From: an uncultured Lachnospiraceae bacterium
GTDB taxonomy: Bacteria > Bacillota > Clostridia > Lachnospirales > Lachnospiraceae
Direction of reading: 5' to 3'
Length of the DNA stretch: 42,696 nucleotides
Assembly: GCA_910579275.1 (NCBI GenBank)
Contig: CAJTTO010000039.1
Coordinates: forward strand, 1-42,696
Shown here: piece by piece, positions 16,635 through 24,801 of the stretch
Layout of the letters: every line of letters begins with the position of its first letter
How positions within the stretch are numbered: the stretch's first letter is position 1
Notes under the pieces: model-generated
What the model was told of the DNA's origin: nothing
The model's input: only the letters and a program-made list of their open reading frames with translations
Databases searched by the model: none
Translations under genes and position numbers: made by a program

Positions 16635-17020
16635 AAAAGCATCATCCTTTTTAATCTAATATCTTATTTATGAGTATACAACATATGGCTATTATATTCT
16701 ACAGGTTTCTAAAAGCGCTCTTTGTTTTCTGGAAAACTTTTCTGTATGGCAACACAGGGCAGGCAGGAGTGGTTTGGAGGGCTGTGGATATGTTCGGTGC
16801 AGGTAATTCGTAAAAATTGGCAGGAAGATTGACGGAGCCACGAGCGGGAATGCTTGTGGCTTTGCTGTTTTTGGGGTATAATGACATTAAATGCCAAAAA
16901 AGAAAAGTTTTTGACATTTAAAGGTGAATGAGCAATATGAAAATACAGATAGTTTGATTAATAAAATTAGTTGATATAAAAATGATAACAGTTATAAATA
17001 TTAAGAAGGAAAAGAATATC
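16635..17020. other. Inter-operon region with conjugative-element-like scrap and promoter
   Basis: The stretch 16735-16815 reads on the plus strand as a C-terminal gene scrap (LYGNTGQAGVVWRAVDMFGAGNS, stop). It is followed by a 9-base-pair hairpin (GCCACGAGC with GCTTGTGGC, 16837-16860). A promoter TTGTGG (16854-16859), 17 bases, TATAAT (16877-16882) follows and overlaps the hairpin arm. It points at the methyltransferase operon. I believe the scrap comes from a conjugative element but cannot confirm it. Confidence 0.45.
16854..16882 (+). promoter_or_regulatory. Probable promoter of the methyltransferase-helicase-NUDIX operon
   Basis: TTGTGG, a 17-base spacer and a consensus TATAAT at 16877-16882, about 140 bases before the first start codon. 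No other good promoter is apparent before 17021. Confidence 0.6.
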
Positions 17021-17614
17021 ATGCAATACAACAATACTCTTGGCTATTATGATAGTTATGCTGACGAATTTTATAAAAGCACAGTAAATATTAATTTTAC
17101 AATTATGCAGGAACATTTTTTAGCAAAGTTGAAAAAGGGATCCGATATACTTGATTTCGGCTGCGGTTCTGGGCGTGATACAAAATATTTTCTGGAACAA
17201 GGATATAATGTAGAGGCTATTGATGGTTCGGCAGAGTTGTGTAAATTGGCCAGCGAACACACTGGCATTAAAGTGAGAAACATTTTTTTTCAGGATCTAT
17301 CGGAAGTAGATAAGTACGATGGTATTTGGGCATGTTCGTCTATACTGCATTTACCGGTCGGAGAATTGTCTGAGGTAATGAGAAAGATGATGATTGCATT
17401 AAAGAAAAAAGGAATTATATACACATCTTTCAAATATGGTATTTTTGCAGGTGAAAGGAACGGACGATATTTTACAGATATGACAGAAGAGACTTTTGCA
17501 GAATTTTTGAGTAAAATAGATGGTTTGGAGAAAGAAGATCAGTGGATAACTTCGGATGTGCGACCGGGAAGAGGTGAAGAAAAATGGCTCAACCTGATTT
17601 TGAGGAAAGGCTAG
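17021..17614 (+). CDS. Class I SAM-dependent methyltransferase
   Basis: 197 residues from ATG 17021 (AGAAGGA upstream); an earlier ATG at 16982 has no binding site. The SAM-binding motif is ILDFGCGSGRDTKYFLEQGYNVEAIDGS (motif I and the acidic ribose ligand), with WACSSILHLP as post-motif. There is no DNA-target domain or NPPY motif, so a small molecule, nucleotide or protein is a likelier substrate than adenine in DNA. The gene overlaps the helicase gene by 31 bases, implying coupled translation. First gene of a three-gene operon. Confidence 0.85.
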   Translation: MQYNNTLGYYDSYADEFYKSTVNINFTIMQEHFLAKLKKGSDILDFGCGSGRDTKYFLEQGYNVEAIDGSAELCKLASEHTGIKVRNIFFQDLSEVDKYDGIWACSSILHLPVGELSEVMRKMMIALKKKGIIYTSFKYGIFAGERNGRYFTDMTEETFAEFLSKIDGLEKEDQWITSDVRPGRGEEKWLNLILRKG

Positions 17615-20118
17615 ATATTGATGAATTACAAATAGAATATACTGATGTCATGACTGGCGATAAAAACAGAAATCGTTTTTTATATTACCAGTTAAAAATG
17701 AGTATGCTAAAAGCAAATAAGATTGATATTATTGTCTCTTTTCTTATGGAATCGGGCGTGAGAATGATTCTGAAGGATTTAAAGACGGCGTTGGATCGCG
17801 GTGTACAGGTGAGGATTCTTACCGGAAATTATCTTGGAATTACCCAGCCGTCGGCTCTATGCCTGATAAAAAAAGAATTGGGCAACAGGGTAGATTTAAG
17901 ATTTTATAATGATAAAGACCGTTCATTTCATCCGAAGTCATACATATTTCATTATGAGAATGTTGGAGAAATATATATTGGTTCTTCTAATATTTCGAGA
18001 AGTGCACTGACTTCCGGAATAGAGTGGAATTACCGATTTAGTAGTCTTGATGATCAAAAGAATTTTAGTTTGTTTTATGATACATTTGTGGAGCTGTTTG
18101 AAAATCATTCCCTTGTGATTGATGACGATGAACTCACAAGATATTCTAAGAACTGGCACAAGCCAGCTGTATCAAAAGATTTAGCGAAATATGATAATTT
18201 GGAGGATGATGAAGATACTAAGCTTGAAATATTGTTTCAACCGCGAGGAGCACAGATAGAAGCTTTGTATGCATTGGAAGATAGCAGATCGGAAGGGGGA
18301 ACGAAGGGATTGGTGCAGGCAGCTACCGGTGTGGGAAAGACATACCTTGCGGCATTTGATTCAGCAAAATACGAGCATGTATTATTTGTGGCTCATAGAG
18401 AAGAGATATTAAAACAGGCAGCAATATCCTTTAAAAATGTGAGGCATTCCGATGACTATGGTTTCTTTTACGGAAAACAGAAGGATACGGATAAAGCAGT
18501 GATTTTTGCATCTGTAGCGACACTTGGGAGAAAAGAGTATTTGACAGAAGATTTTTTTGCGCCGGATTATTTCGATTATGTGATTATTGATGAATTTCAT
18601 CATGCGGTAAATGAACAATATCAAAGGATTGTAAAATATTTTAAGCCTCAGTTTTTGCTGGGGCTTACTGCGACACCTGAAAGAATGGATGGAAAAAACA
18701 TTTATGAAATCTGTGATTATAATGTGCCATATGAAATTTCATTAAAAGAAGCAATCAATAAAGGTATGCTTGTTCCATTTCACTATTACGGTATTTATGA
18801 TGAAACAGACTATTCATCATTGCATCTAGTAAAAGGTCATTATGATGAAAAGGAATTAAATGAAACTTATATTGGCAATATAAAGCGCTATGATTTGATC
18901 TATAAATACTACATGAAATATCGTTCTAAAAGGGCTCTTGGCTTTTGCTGTTCCAGACAACATGCAGAAGAAATGGCAAAGGAATTTTGTAAAAGAGGTA
19001 TTGAGGCTGTTGCAGTATATAGTAATGCGAATGGAGCGTTTTCAGAAGACAGGGATAAAGCAATTGAGAAACTAAAGAAACAGGAAATAAAGATGATTTT
19101 CTCTGTAGATATGTTTAATGAAGGGGTAGATATTGCTGCTCTTGATATGGTTATGTTTTTAAGGCCAACCGAGTCACCAATTGTATTTTTACAGCAGTTA
19201 GGGCGTGGGCTTCGCATCAGTAAAGGCAAAGAATATCTAAATGTTTTAGACTTTATTGGCAACTATGAAAAAGCAGGACAAGCACCATTACTATTAAGTG
19301 GTGGGAAAGATCTTGGAGAGAAGAGTGCCTGCAATTATGCTGATATTGAGTATCCTGACGATTGTATTGTGGATTTCGACATGAGACTGATTGATTTATT
19401 CAAGGAACTGGAGAAGAAATCACTATCTGTAAAAGAGCGAATTAAGCAGGAATTTTACAGGGTAAAAGAACTACTAGATGGTAAAGTTCCATCTCGTATA
19501 GAATTGTTTACATATATGGATGATGATATTTATCAATATTGTATGAAACACGCAAAGGAAAATCCATTTCGAAGATATATGGAATTTTTAAATGAATTGC
19601 ACGAGCTTTCGGTAGACGAAGAAGTGGTATATTCGGGGATAGGAAGAGAATTTCTTTCCTTGATTGAAACTACTGATATGCAGAAGGTTTATAAGATGCC
19701 AATTTTATATAGTTTCTATAATGATGGAGATATACGACTGGCAGTTAAAGATGAAGATGTGTTAGCAGCATGGAAAACATTTTTTGATAATGGAACAAAT
19801 TGGAAAGATTTTGCGGCGGACATATCATATACTGATTATAAAGCTATGATGGATAAACAGCATTTAAGTAAGGCGAAAAGTATGCCGATTAAATTTTTAA
19901 AGGCTTCCGGAAAAGGGTTCTTTATTGAGAAAGATGGCTATGCGATTGCAATTCGGGATGATTTGGAAGAAATAATAAGGAATGATGTGTTTAAGAGACA
20001 CATGAAGGATATTTTGGAATACCGTACTATGGACTATTATCGCAGGAGATACGAAGAAAAAGCACAATTATGTTTCCGGAGCAGGATCGACAGGTATGAT
20101 TCCACGTCCAGCTTTTAG
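17584..20118 (+). CDS. PLD-nuclease/DEAD-type helicase fusion
   Basis: 844 residues. Residues about 30-190 are a phospholipase D-like nuclease domain with one HxK motif (HPK at 116-118) and GSSN at 133-136. Residues about 215-600 are a superfamily 2 helicase: Walker A AATGVGKT (246-253), DEFH box (336-339), LTATPER (361-367) and motif VI QQLGRGLRIS. The last 240 residues resemble the DUF3427-type tail seen in such helicases. GAGGTG lies seven bases ahead of ATG 17584. Likely role is nucleic-acid unwinding with cleavage, as in defence or repair systems. One HKD motif means it probably dimerises to form the nuclease site. Confidence 0.85.
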   Translation: MAQPDFEERLDIDELQIEYTDVMTGDKNRNRFLYYQLKMSMLKANKIDIIVSFLMESGVRMILKDLKTALDRGVQVRILTGNYLGITQPSALCLIKKELGNRVDLRFYNDKDRSFHPKSYIFHYENVGEIYIGSSNISRSALTSGIEWNYRFSSLDDQKNFSLFYDTFVELFENHSLVIDDDELTRYSKNWHKPAVSKDLAKYDNLEDDEDTKLEILFQPRGAQIEALYALEDSRSEGGTKGLVQAATGVGKTYLAAFDSAKYEHVLFVAHREEILKQAAISFKNVRHSDDYGFFYGKQKDTDKAVIFASVATLGRKEYLTEDFFAPDYFDYVIIDEFHHAVNEQYQRIVKYFKPQFLLGLTATPERMDGKNIYEICDYNVPYEISLKEAINKGMLVPFHYYGIYDETDYSSLHLVKGHYDEKELNETYIGNIKRYDLIYKYYMKYRSKRALGFCCSRQHAEEMAKEFCKRGIEAVAVYSNANGAFSEDRDKAIEKLKKQEIKMIFSVDMFNEGVDIAALDMVMFLRPTESPIVFLQQLGRGLRISKGKEYLNVLDFIGNYEKAGQAPLLLSGGKDLGEKSACNYADIEYPDDCIVDFDMRLIDLFKELEKKSLSVKERIKQEFYRVKELLDGKVPSRIELFTYMDDDIYQYCMKHAKENPFRRYMEFLNELHELSVDEEVVYSGIGREFLSLIETTDMQKVYKMPILYSFYNDGDIRLAVKDEDVLAAWKTFFDNGTNWKDFAADISYTDYKAMMDKQHLSKAKSMPIKFLKASGKGFFIEKDGYAIAIRDDLEEIIRNDVFKRHMKDILEYRTMDYYRRRYEEKAQLCFRSRIDRYDSTSSF

Positions 20119-20153
20119 AATAATTTTAGCAGTACGGGAAGGAGAGAAGTGAT

Positions 20154-21272
20154 ATGTTGGAGGTAAAATTTTATGATACAGTTGATGACGCTTTGTTGAA
20201 ATTTGCAGTAATTATTTCAGAGAGCAATGGCAAATGGGTAGTTTGCAAACATAGGGAACGAGATACCTATGAGGTTCCGGGAGGTCATCGTGAAGCCGGA
20301 GAAGATATTTTGGAAACTGCCAAGAGAGAACTTCGGGAAGAAACAAGTGCTATCCGGTTTGATATTAAGCCAATATGCGTTTATTCTGTTACGGGTAAGA
20401 ATAGTGTCAATGAGACAGGTGAGGAATCATTTGGATTATTATGTTTTGCAGAAATAAAGGAATTTTCCGGTAAGCTTGAAAGTGAGATAGAGAAAGTTGA
20501 ACTTATGGATGAGCTGCCTGAAAACTGGACATATCCGTTGATTCAGCCTAAATTGATTGAAAAGTATCTGCAGATAGAAAGACAATATTACAGTCAGATA
20601 CAGCTGGCAGCGGAACAGACTATAGAATACATAAAGAATATGATCAAGCCGGGAATGAATTTACTCGAGATTCGAAAGTTATGTGAGGAAAAACTGTTAG
20701 AGCTGGGTGCAGATTCGTTCTGGTATTGGGATGTTGGTGCATTTGCATTTGCAGGGGATGAAACAACGGTTTCTATATCCGGTAAGCAGTATGTGACTTC
20801 GGATAGAGTTATAGGAAACAACGATATAATAACCATTGATTTAAGCCCACAGGCAGGTAACATCTGGGGAGATTATGCGAGAACTATTATTGTGGAGAAT
20901 GGCAAGGTTATAGAGGATGTAGGCCTGATTGAAAATCCGGAATGGAAACGTGGTCTCCGGATGGAAGAGAAATTGCATGCAGAATTGCTGCGTTTTGCTA
21001 CGAAGGAAACAACCTTTGAGGAATTGTACGATCATATGAATGCGTTCATAGCGGAAAATGGATTTGTTAATCTGGATTTTATGGGTAATCTGGGACATTC
21101 CATTGTGAAAACGAAAGGGGATAGAATTTATATTGAAAAAGGGAATAAGACGAAGCTTGGGGATGTGAAGTATTTTACATTTGAACCGCACATAGCATTT
21201 CCGGATTCAAAGTATGGTTATAAGAAAGAGAATATTTATTATTTTGATGAAAACGGGCTGATGGAGCTTTAG
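20154..21272 (+). CDS. NUDIX hydrolase fused to an M24 (pita-bread) metallopeptidase domain
   Basis: 372 residues. The NUDIX box runs from G44 to A66 (G, five residues, E50, seven residues, R58-E59-L60, then E62-E63), with Ser in place of the usual last Gly. From about residue 145 an M24 domain follows with all five metal ligands: D229 and D240 (ITIDLSPQAGNIWGDYART), H315 (LGHSIV), E344 (FEPHIAF) and E359. Both active sites look intact. NUDIX enzymes cleave nucleoside diphosphates such as ADP-ribose or damaged dNTPs; M24 enzymes are aminopeptidases such as Xaa-Pro peptidase. It lies 35 bases after the helicase with GGAAGGAGAG ahead. I do not know this fusion as a described protein. Confidence 0.88.
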   Translation: MLEVKFYDTVDDALLKFAVIISESNGKWVVCKHRERDTYEVPGGHREAGEDILETAKRELREETSAIRFDIKPICVYSVTGKNSVNETGEESFGLLCFAEIKEFSGKLESEIEKVELMDELPENWTYPLIQPKLIEKYLQIERQYYSQIQLAAEQTIEYIKNMIKPGMNLLEIRKLCEEKLLELGADSFWYWDVGAFAFAGDETTVSISGKQYVTSDRVIGNNDIITIDLSPQAGNIWGDYARTIIVENGKVIEDVGLIENPEWKRGLRMEEKLHAELLRFATKETTFEELYDHMNAFIAENGFVNLDFMGNLGHSIVKTKGDRIYIEKGNKTKLGDVKYFTFEPHIAFPDSKYGYKKENIYYFDENGLMEL

Positions 21273-21280
21273 GATATCGA

Positions 21281-21520
21281 ATGGGTGGAAATATTCGTCC
21301 ATATGCATTTGTTGAAAACGTGGTAACGCATGGGGAGTACCGAAAGAAAGGATATGCTGCGGATTGCCTGAATTTTGCCAAGAAAATCGCGGAAGAGAAT
21401 AATTACTACAAGATGATGCTGCTCACAGGTTCAAAGGAAGAAAGTACATTGAATTTCTATCGAAATGCCGGTTATAACAGTTCAGACAAGACAGCATTTA
21501 TACAGTGGATTGATATGTGA
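21281..21520 (+). pseudogene. Truncated GNAT acetyltransferase (C-terminal half)
   Basis: 79 residues that match the second half of a GNAT domain: RPYAFVENVVTHGEYRKKGYA is strand 4 and the acetyl-CoA-binding R-x-x-G-x-A loop, followed by MLLTGSKEESTLNFYRNAGY. The first half of the usual 140-150 residues is missing, and the sequence begins 8 bases after the NUDIX-M24 stop with no binding site. It looks like a gene cut by the right boundary of the inserted operon or by a deletion. Confidence 0.7.
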
Positions 21521-21764
21521 AATATGGAGCAGGCTATGTGCAGGTTCAAAATCATACACAAAAAATCCTGAGAATGAAAGTGAATTGAGGACTATCAAGT
21601 ATAGTGATAGATTATAGGGATACCTGAATACACGATTACAGCGGCATATATTGACGGCGGCAAAAGGCAGATACAAGAGGCGGAAATGATACTTCTGCCA
21701 AAGGAAATCCGGCATATGAAAAAGGATGTCACGCACATGGTATGGTTAATGAAATGACAGAGAG
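21521..21764. other. Gap with possible gene debris
   Basis: No intact gene. A plus-strand frame ending at about 21757 reads as a protein-like stretch of 40 codons (AAYIDGGKRQIQEAEMILLP, then KEIRHMKKDVTHMVWLMK) without a start and may be debris. I recognise no family. Confidence 0.3.
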
Positions 21765-21802
21765 AAACCCTGTCCTGAATCTATATTCGGGGCAGGGTTT
21801 TT
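21765..21802. terminator. Terminator between the island and the chitinase cluster
   Basis: AAACCCTGTCC (21765-21775) pairs with GGGGCAGGGTTT (21789-21800) around a 13-base loop, followed by TT on the plus strand; the AAA ahead makes it potentially bidirectional, ending the minus-strand chitinase transcript too. Confidence 0.7.
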
Positions 21803-21886
21803 ATGGCATTATTCGACATAACGTGTCATAATTCTCTTGGTCAGATTAGAGCGAGTGGGGGATAGTCTGCGGCTGTCCTTCCATTC

Positions 21887-24736
21887 TTATCTTGCAGTAC
21901 CATGCAGAAATGCACCATTCTCTTTTGCAAAAGAATCATTATTCTGGTATGCATCCCAGTTAATGGACCAACTCATAATGCCTCTCATGCCAGGGTACGC
22001 AGCGTCCAGCTTGGTGAATGCTGACTGCAGTGCAGAATTTGCAATCTGTCCGGATCCTGCCGCTCCCGGAGAACAGGGAACAGCGATTACCACTTGATCA
22101 GGACGTAACGGTTTGAAAAAGCCGCCAGATGTGGTGGTTGCATATAAACCGCTGGTTTCAAAGCCTTCCAATAACATCTTACACATAGCAACTACTGCAT
22201 CTTCATTGCCCATAGAGTAGCTCTTTCCGTCCGGAGCTGTAATTGCCGCGGAGTTGTAAAGCTGTACATGAACAAAGGATGTTTCTTCACGAAGAGCATT
22301 AATCATCGGAAGATAAACACCGCTTCGAGGATCTGCATAGGCACTTGTTCCGCCATAATATGCATAACCCAACTGCATATAAAAGGTTTCAGGCGCCCAG
22401 CTTAAGATGAAATCGTCACCATAACTGTGTACAATCTGTCTGATTGCTTCAATCATATTTACAATTTTGGGAGATTTCGGATTATTGATATCCGGATCAT
22501 TTCCTGAATCAAATTGCACGCTGCTCTGCTCTAAGTCAATATCAATCCCGTCAAAGCCATATTCATCCACAAAGCCCTTGATATCGCTGACAAATTGATT
22601 GACTGCCATATCGCTGGTTAAGGAAAAATATCCTTCATAACCGCCGATCGCCAGTACGACCTTTTTGCCCTGTGCCTGTAATGCTTTGATATCTGCTTTA
22701 AAGTCGTCTTTGGTATAGCTGTCATTTAGGCCAGACACTTCAAACTTCATCTTTCCGTCTGTGGAACCTGCGCTGACAGGCTCTGCAAAGGAAATATTGA
22801 TAACATCCCAGTTCGGGTCCACATCACGAAGTTTTACAAAAGGAACACCGCCAGATGCATTGCCGCCCCATGTGTGCCAGTAACCGATCATTAATCTTTC
22901 GGTATTGCCTGGCAGCGGAGCCGGTTTTTCAGGATCTGTAGGTTTAACAGGCTCAACAGGATCAACAGGCTCTGTAGGTTTTGTCGTTTCTCCTGTCTCT
23001 AACGCAGGAAGCTTATCTAAACATTTGGAAACAGTATTGGCAAATTCATAGTTATTGGATGCGTCCCAGTTAATGGACCACGTCATGGCGCCACGCAGAT
23101 TCGCATATGCTTTCGGAGGTGTAAATCCACCCGCTTCTTTGCCGTAAACAAGGCTTTCAATTGCAGTTGTTACATTGGAAGGATTTTGATATCCGCCGCC
23201 TGCGGCTCTGCTTGTGGCAGGAAGTCCTAGACCTATCTGATCAGGACGAAGGCCGCTTTCCAGCTGTGTCGTTGCTAATGCTGTCAAAAATCCGATAGTT
23301 CCCTGATTAAAGTTACTTCCGTCATAACCCGGCATTCCGCCAGAGTTGTAGTACTGAGTATTCATTATGGTCAAAATATCTTTTACTTCACGTGCAAGCC
23401 TCAAATAAGTTGCATCATAGGTATAAATATCCATGGTCTGAGGCGCCATAGTCAAAATGAAGCTGTCGCCTGCTTTTTCTGCCAGAAGTTTTAATGCCTG
23501 AGACAGATGCGGCACATCAATTCCATGTTCCAAATCTACATCCACACCGTCAAAGCCATATTCCTGCATTACCTTCCATGCGCTGTCTGCGAATGCTTTC
23601 GCTGCTTCATCGGAATTAATAATTACATTTCCCACTTCACCGCCGATTGCAATGATAACCTTCTGGTTCTTTTCGTGCGCTTTATTTACGTCGGCTTTAA
23701 AATCAGCTACGGTATAGCCGCCCAGCTCTTTACATAAAGTGGAATCCAAATTGAAAACGATTTCACCGGGTTTACTTGTTGCATCCGCGAAGGAAATGCA
23801 GATAATGTCATAGGTTTCCGGTACATCGCCCAGTTTTAGGGGAGTTGCACCATTGATAAAGTTCTGCCAGTAGCCTGTCAGCACACGATCCGGAAGGGGA
23901 GATGTACTAGGCATTGGCGCCGGTTCTTCCGGTTCGGTCGGCTCTACGGGCTCTGTCGGATCAGTAGGTTCCGTTGGCTCGGTCGGTTCTGTCGGTTCTG
24001 TCGGCTGTTCCGGTTCGCCAGGTTTCACCTCATCAGTATACTCCTGCCACAGAGCTGGTACATTGGGGGGCTGCCAGCCGTCTAATGCAGTATGCGGCAG
24101 GCGGCATTCATAATTTACGTTATTGTAAGAAACAATATCTCCGATTTTGTATGTATTGCCGATTTTCCAAGCATAGGCAACTGTTTCGTTTCCGTCAGAA
24201 GTATCTGTCGGGTCAGTCTGTTCCTCCGGCTCGGTCGTTTCTGCCGATTCAGTCTGTTCTTCCGGATCGGTCGTTTCTGCCGGGTCAGTCTGTTCTTCCG
24301 GATCGGTCGTTTCTGCCGGTTCAGTTTGTTCAGGGGTATCCTTTCCGTTGCGAACCGTTACAACGGTACTTCCGCTGCACTTTCCATAGCTGTTAGAAAG
24401 CTCCAGCTTATATACATAGGTACCATTTGCTTTGTCTTTCATAGACCAGCTCCGGCTCTGTCCGTTCGGGGAATTTGCTTCCAAGTCGCCACTGTCAATT
24501 AGTACGTCATTTTCAAATAATTCATATGCTGTTGCATTTGTTCCCCACCAGATATTAAAAGTAATCTGATAATCGGACTCTCCATTCCACGCATTATGCG
24601 TAACTGCGGGAGCTGCAGGCGCGCCACTCGGTGTTCCCTTATCTGTTCCTGCCGCCAAAACAGTTGCCGGCAAAAGTGTCAATACCATCATAACGATAAG
24701 CCACCATGAAAGCAGCTTTTGAATACGTTTTGTCAT
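21887..24736 (-). CDS. Secreted double-domain GH18 chitinase
   Basis: 949 residues. Order: signal peptide (1-29); an Ig/FN3-like domain often found with chitinases (about 40-130); a Glu/Pro/Thr linker with DPEEQT repeats; a CBM5/12-like chitin-binding module (about 187-235, YAWKIGNTYKIGDIVSYNNVNYECR... LWQEY); a second PTE linker; GH18 domain 1 (about 285-575); a linker; GH18 domain 2 (about 612-945). The catalytic DxxDxDxE motif is intact in both: D396-E403 (DGVDVDLE) and D729-E736 (DGIDIDLE). Cleaves beta-1,4-linked N-acetylglucosamine. A GGAGGG site precedes ATG 24736. There is no cell-wall anchor, so it should be released. Confidence 0.95.
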   Translation of the reverse strand: MTKRIQKLLSWWLIVMMVLTLLPATVLAAGTDKGTPSGAPAAPAVTHNAWNGESDYQITFNIWWGTNATAYELFENDVLIDSGDLEANSPNGQSRSWSMKDKANGTYVYKLELSNSYGKCSGSTVVTVRNGKDTPEQTEPAETTDPEEQTDPAETTDPEEQTESAETTEPEEQTDPTDTSDGNETVAYAWKIGNTYKIGDIVSYNNVNYECRLPHTALDGWQPPNVPALWQEYTDEVKPGEPEQPTEPTEPTEPTEPTDPTEPVEPTEPEEPAPMPSTSPLPDRVLTGYWQNFINGATPLKLGDVPETYDIICISFADATSKPGEIVFNLDSTLCKELGGYTVADFKADVNKAHEKNQKVIIAIGGEVGNVIINSDEAAKAFADSAWKVMQEYGFDGVDVDLEHGIDVPHLSQALKLLAEKAGDSFILTMAPQTMDIYTYDATYLRLAREVKDILTIMNTQYYNSGGMPGYDGSNFNQGTIGFLTALATTQLESGLRPDQIGLGLPATSRAAGGGYQNPSNVTTAIESLVYGKEAGGFTPPKAYANLRGAMTWSINWDASNNYEFANTVSKCLDKLPALETGETTKPTEPVDPVEPVKPTDPEKPAPLPGNTERLMIGYWHTWGGNASGGVPFVKLRDVDPNWDVINISFAEPVSAGSTDGKMKFEVSGLNDSYTKDDFKADIKALQAQGKKVVLAIGGYEGYFSLTSDMAVNQFVSDIKGFVDEYGFDGIDIDLEQSSVQFDSGNDPDINNPKSPKIVNMIEAIRQIVHSYGDDFILSWAPETFYMQLGYAYYGGTSAYADPRSGVYLPMINALREETSFVHVQLYNSAAITAPDGKSYSMGNEDAVVAMCKMLLEGFETSGLYATTTSGGFFKPLRPDQVVIAVPCSPGAAGSGQIANSALQSAFTKLDAAYPGMRGIMSWSINWDAYQNNDSFAKENGAFLHGTAR

Positions 24737-24762
24737 TTACTTTAGTCCCTCCGATTAATATT

Positions 24763-24792
24763 ACAGAATGCCTGTATTGACAGGCATTCTGT
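24763..24792 (-). promoter_or_regulatory. Perfect 13-base-pair hairpin between two chitinase genes
   Basis: ACAGAATGCCTGT (24763-24775) and ACAGGCATTCTGT (24780-24792) are perfectly complementary around a 4-base loop. On the minus strand it lies 9 bases after one chitinase stop and 26 bases before the next start. No T-run follows on that strand, so it suits a processing or mRNA-stabilising site, or a weak attenuator, better than a full terminator. Confidence 0.7.
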
Positions 24793-24801
24793 GATTTTTG
24801 T

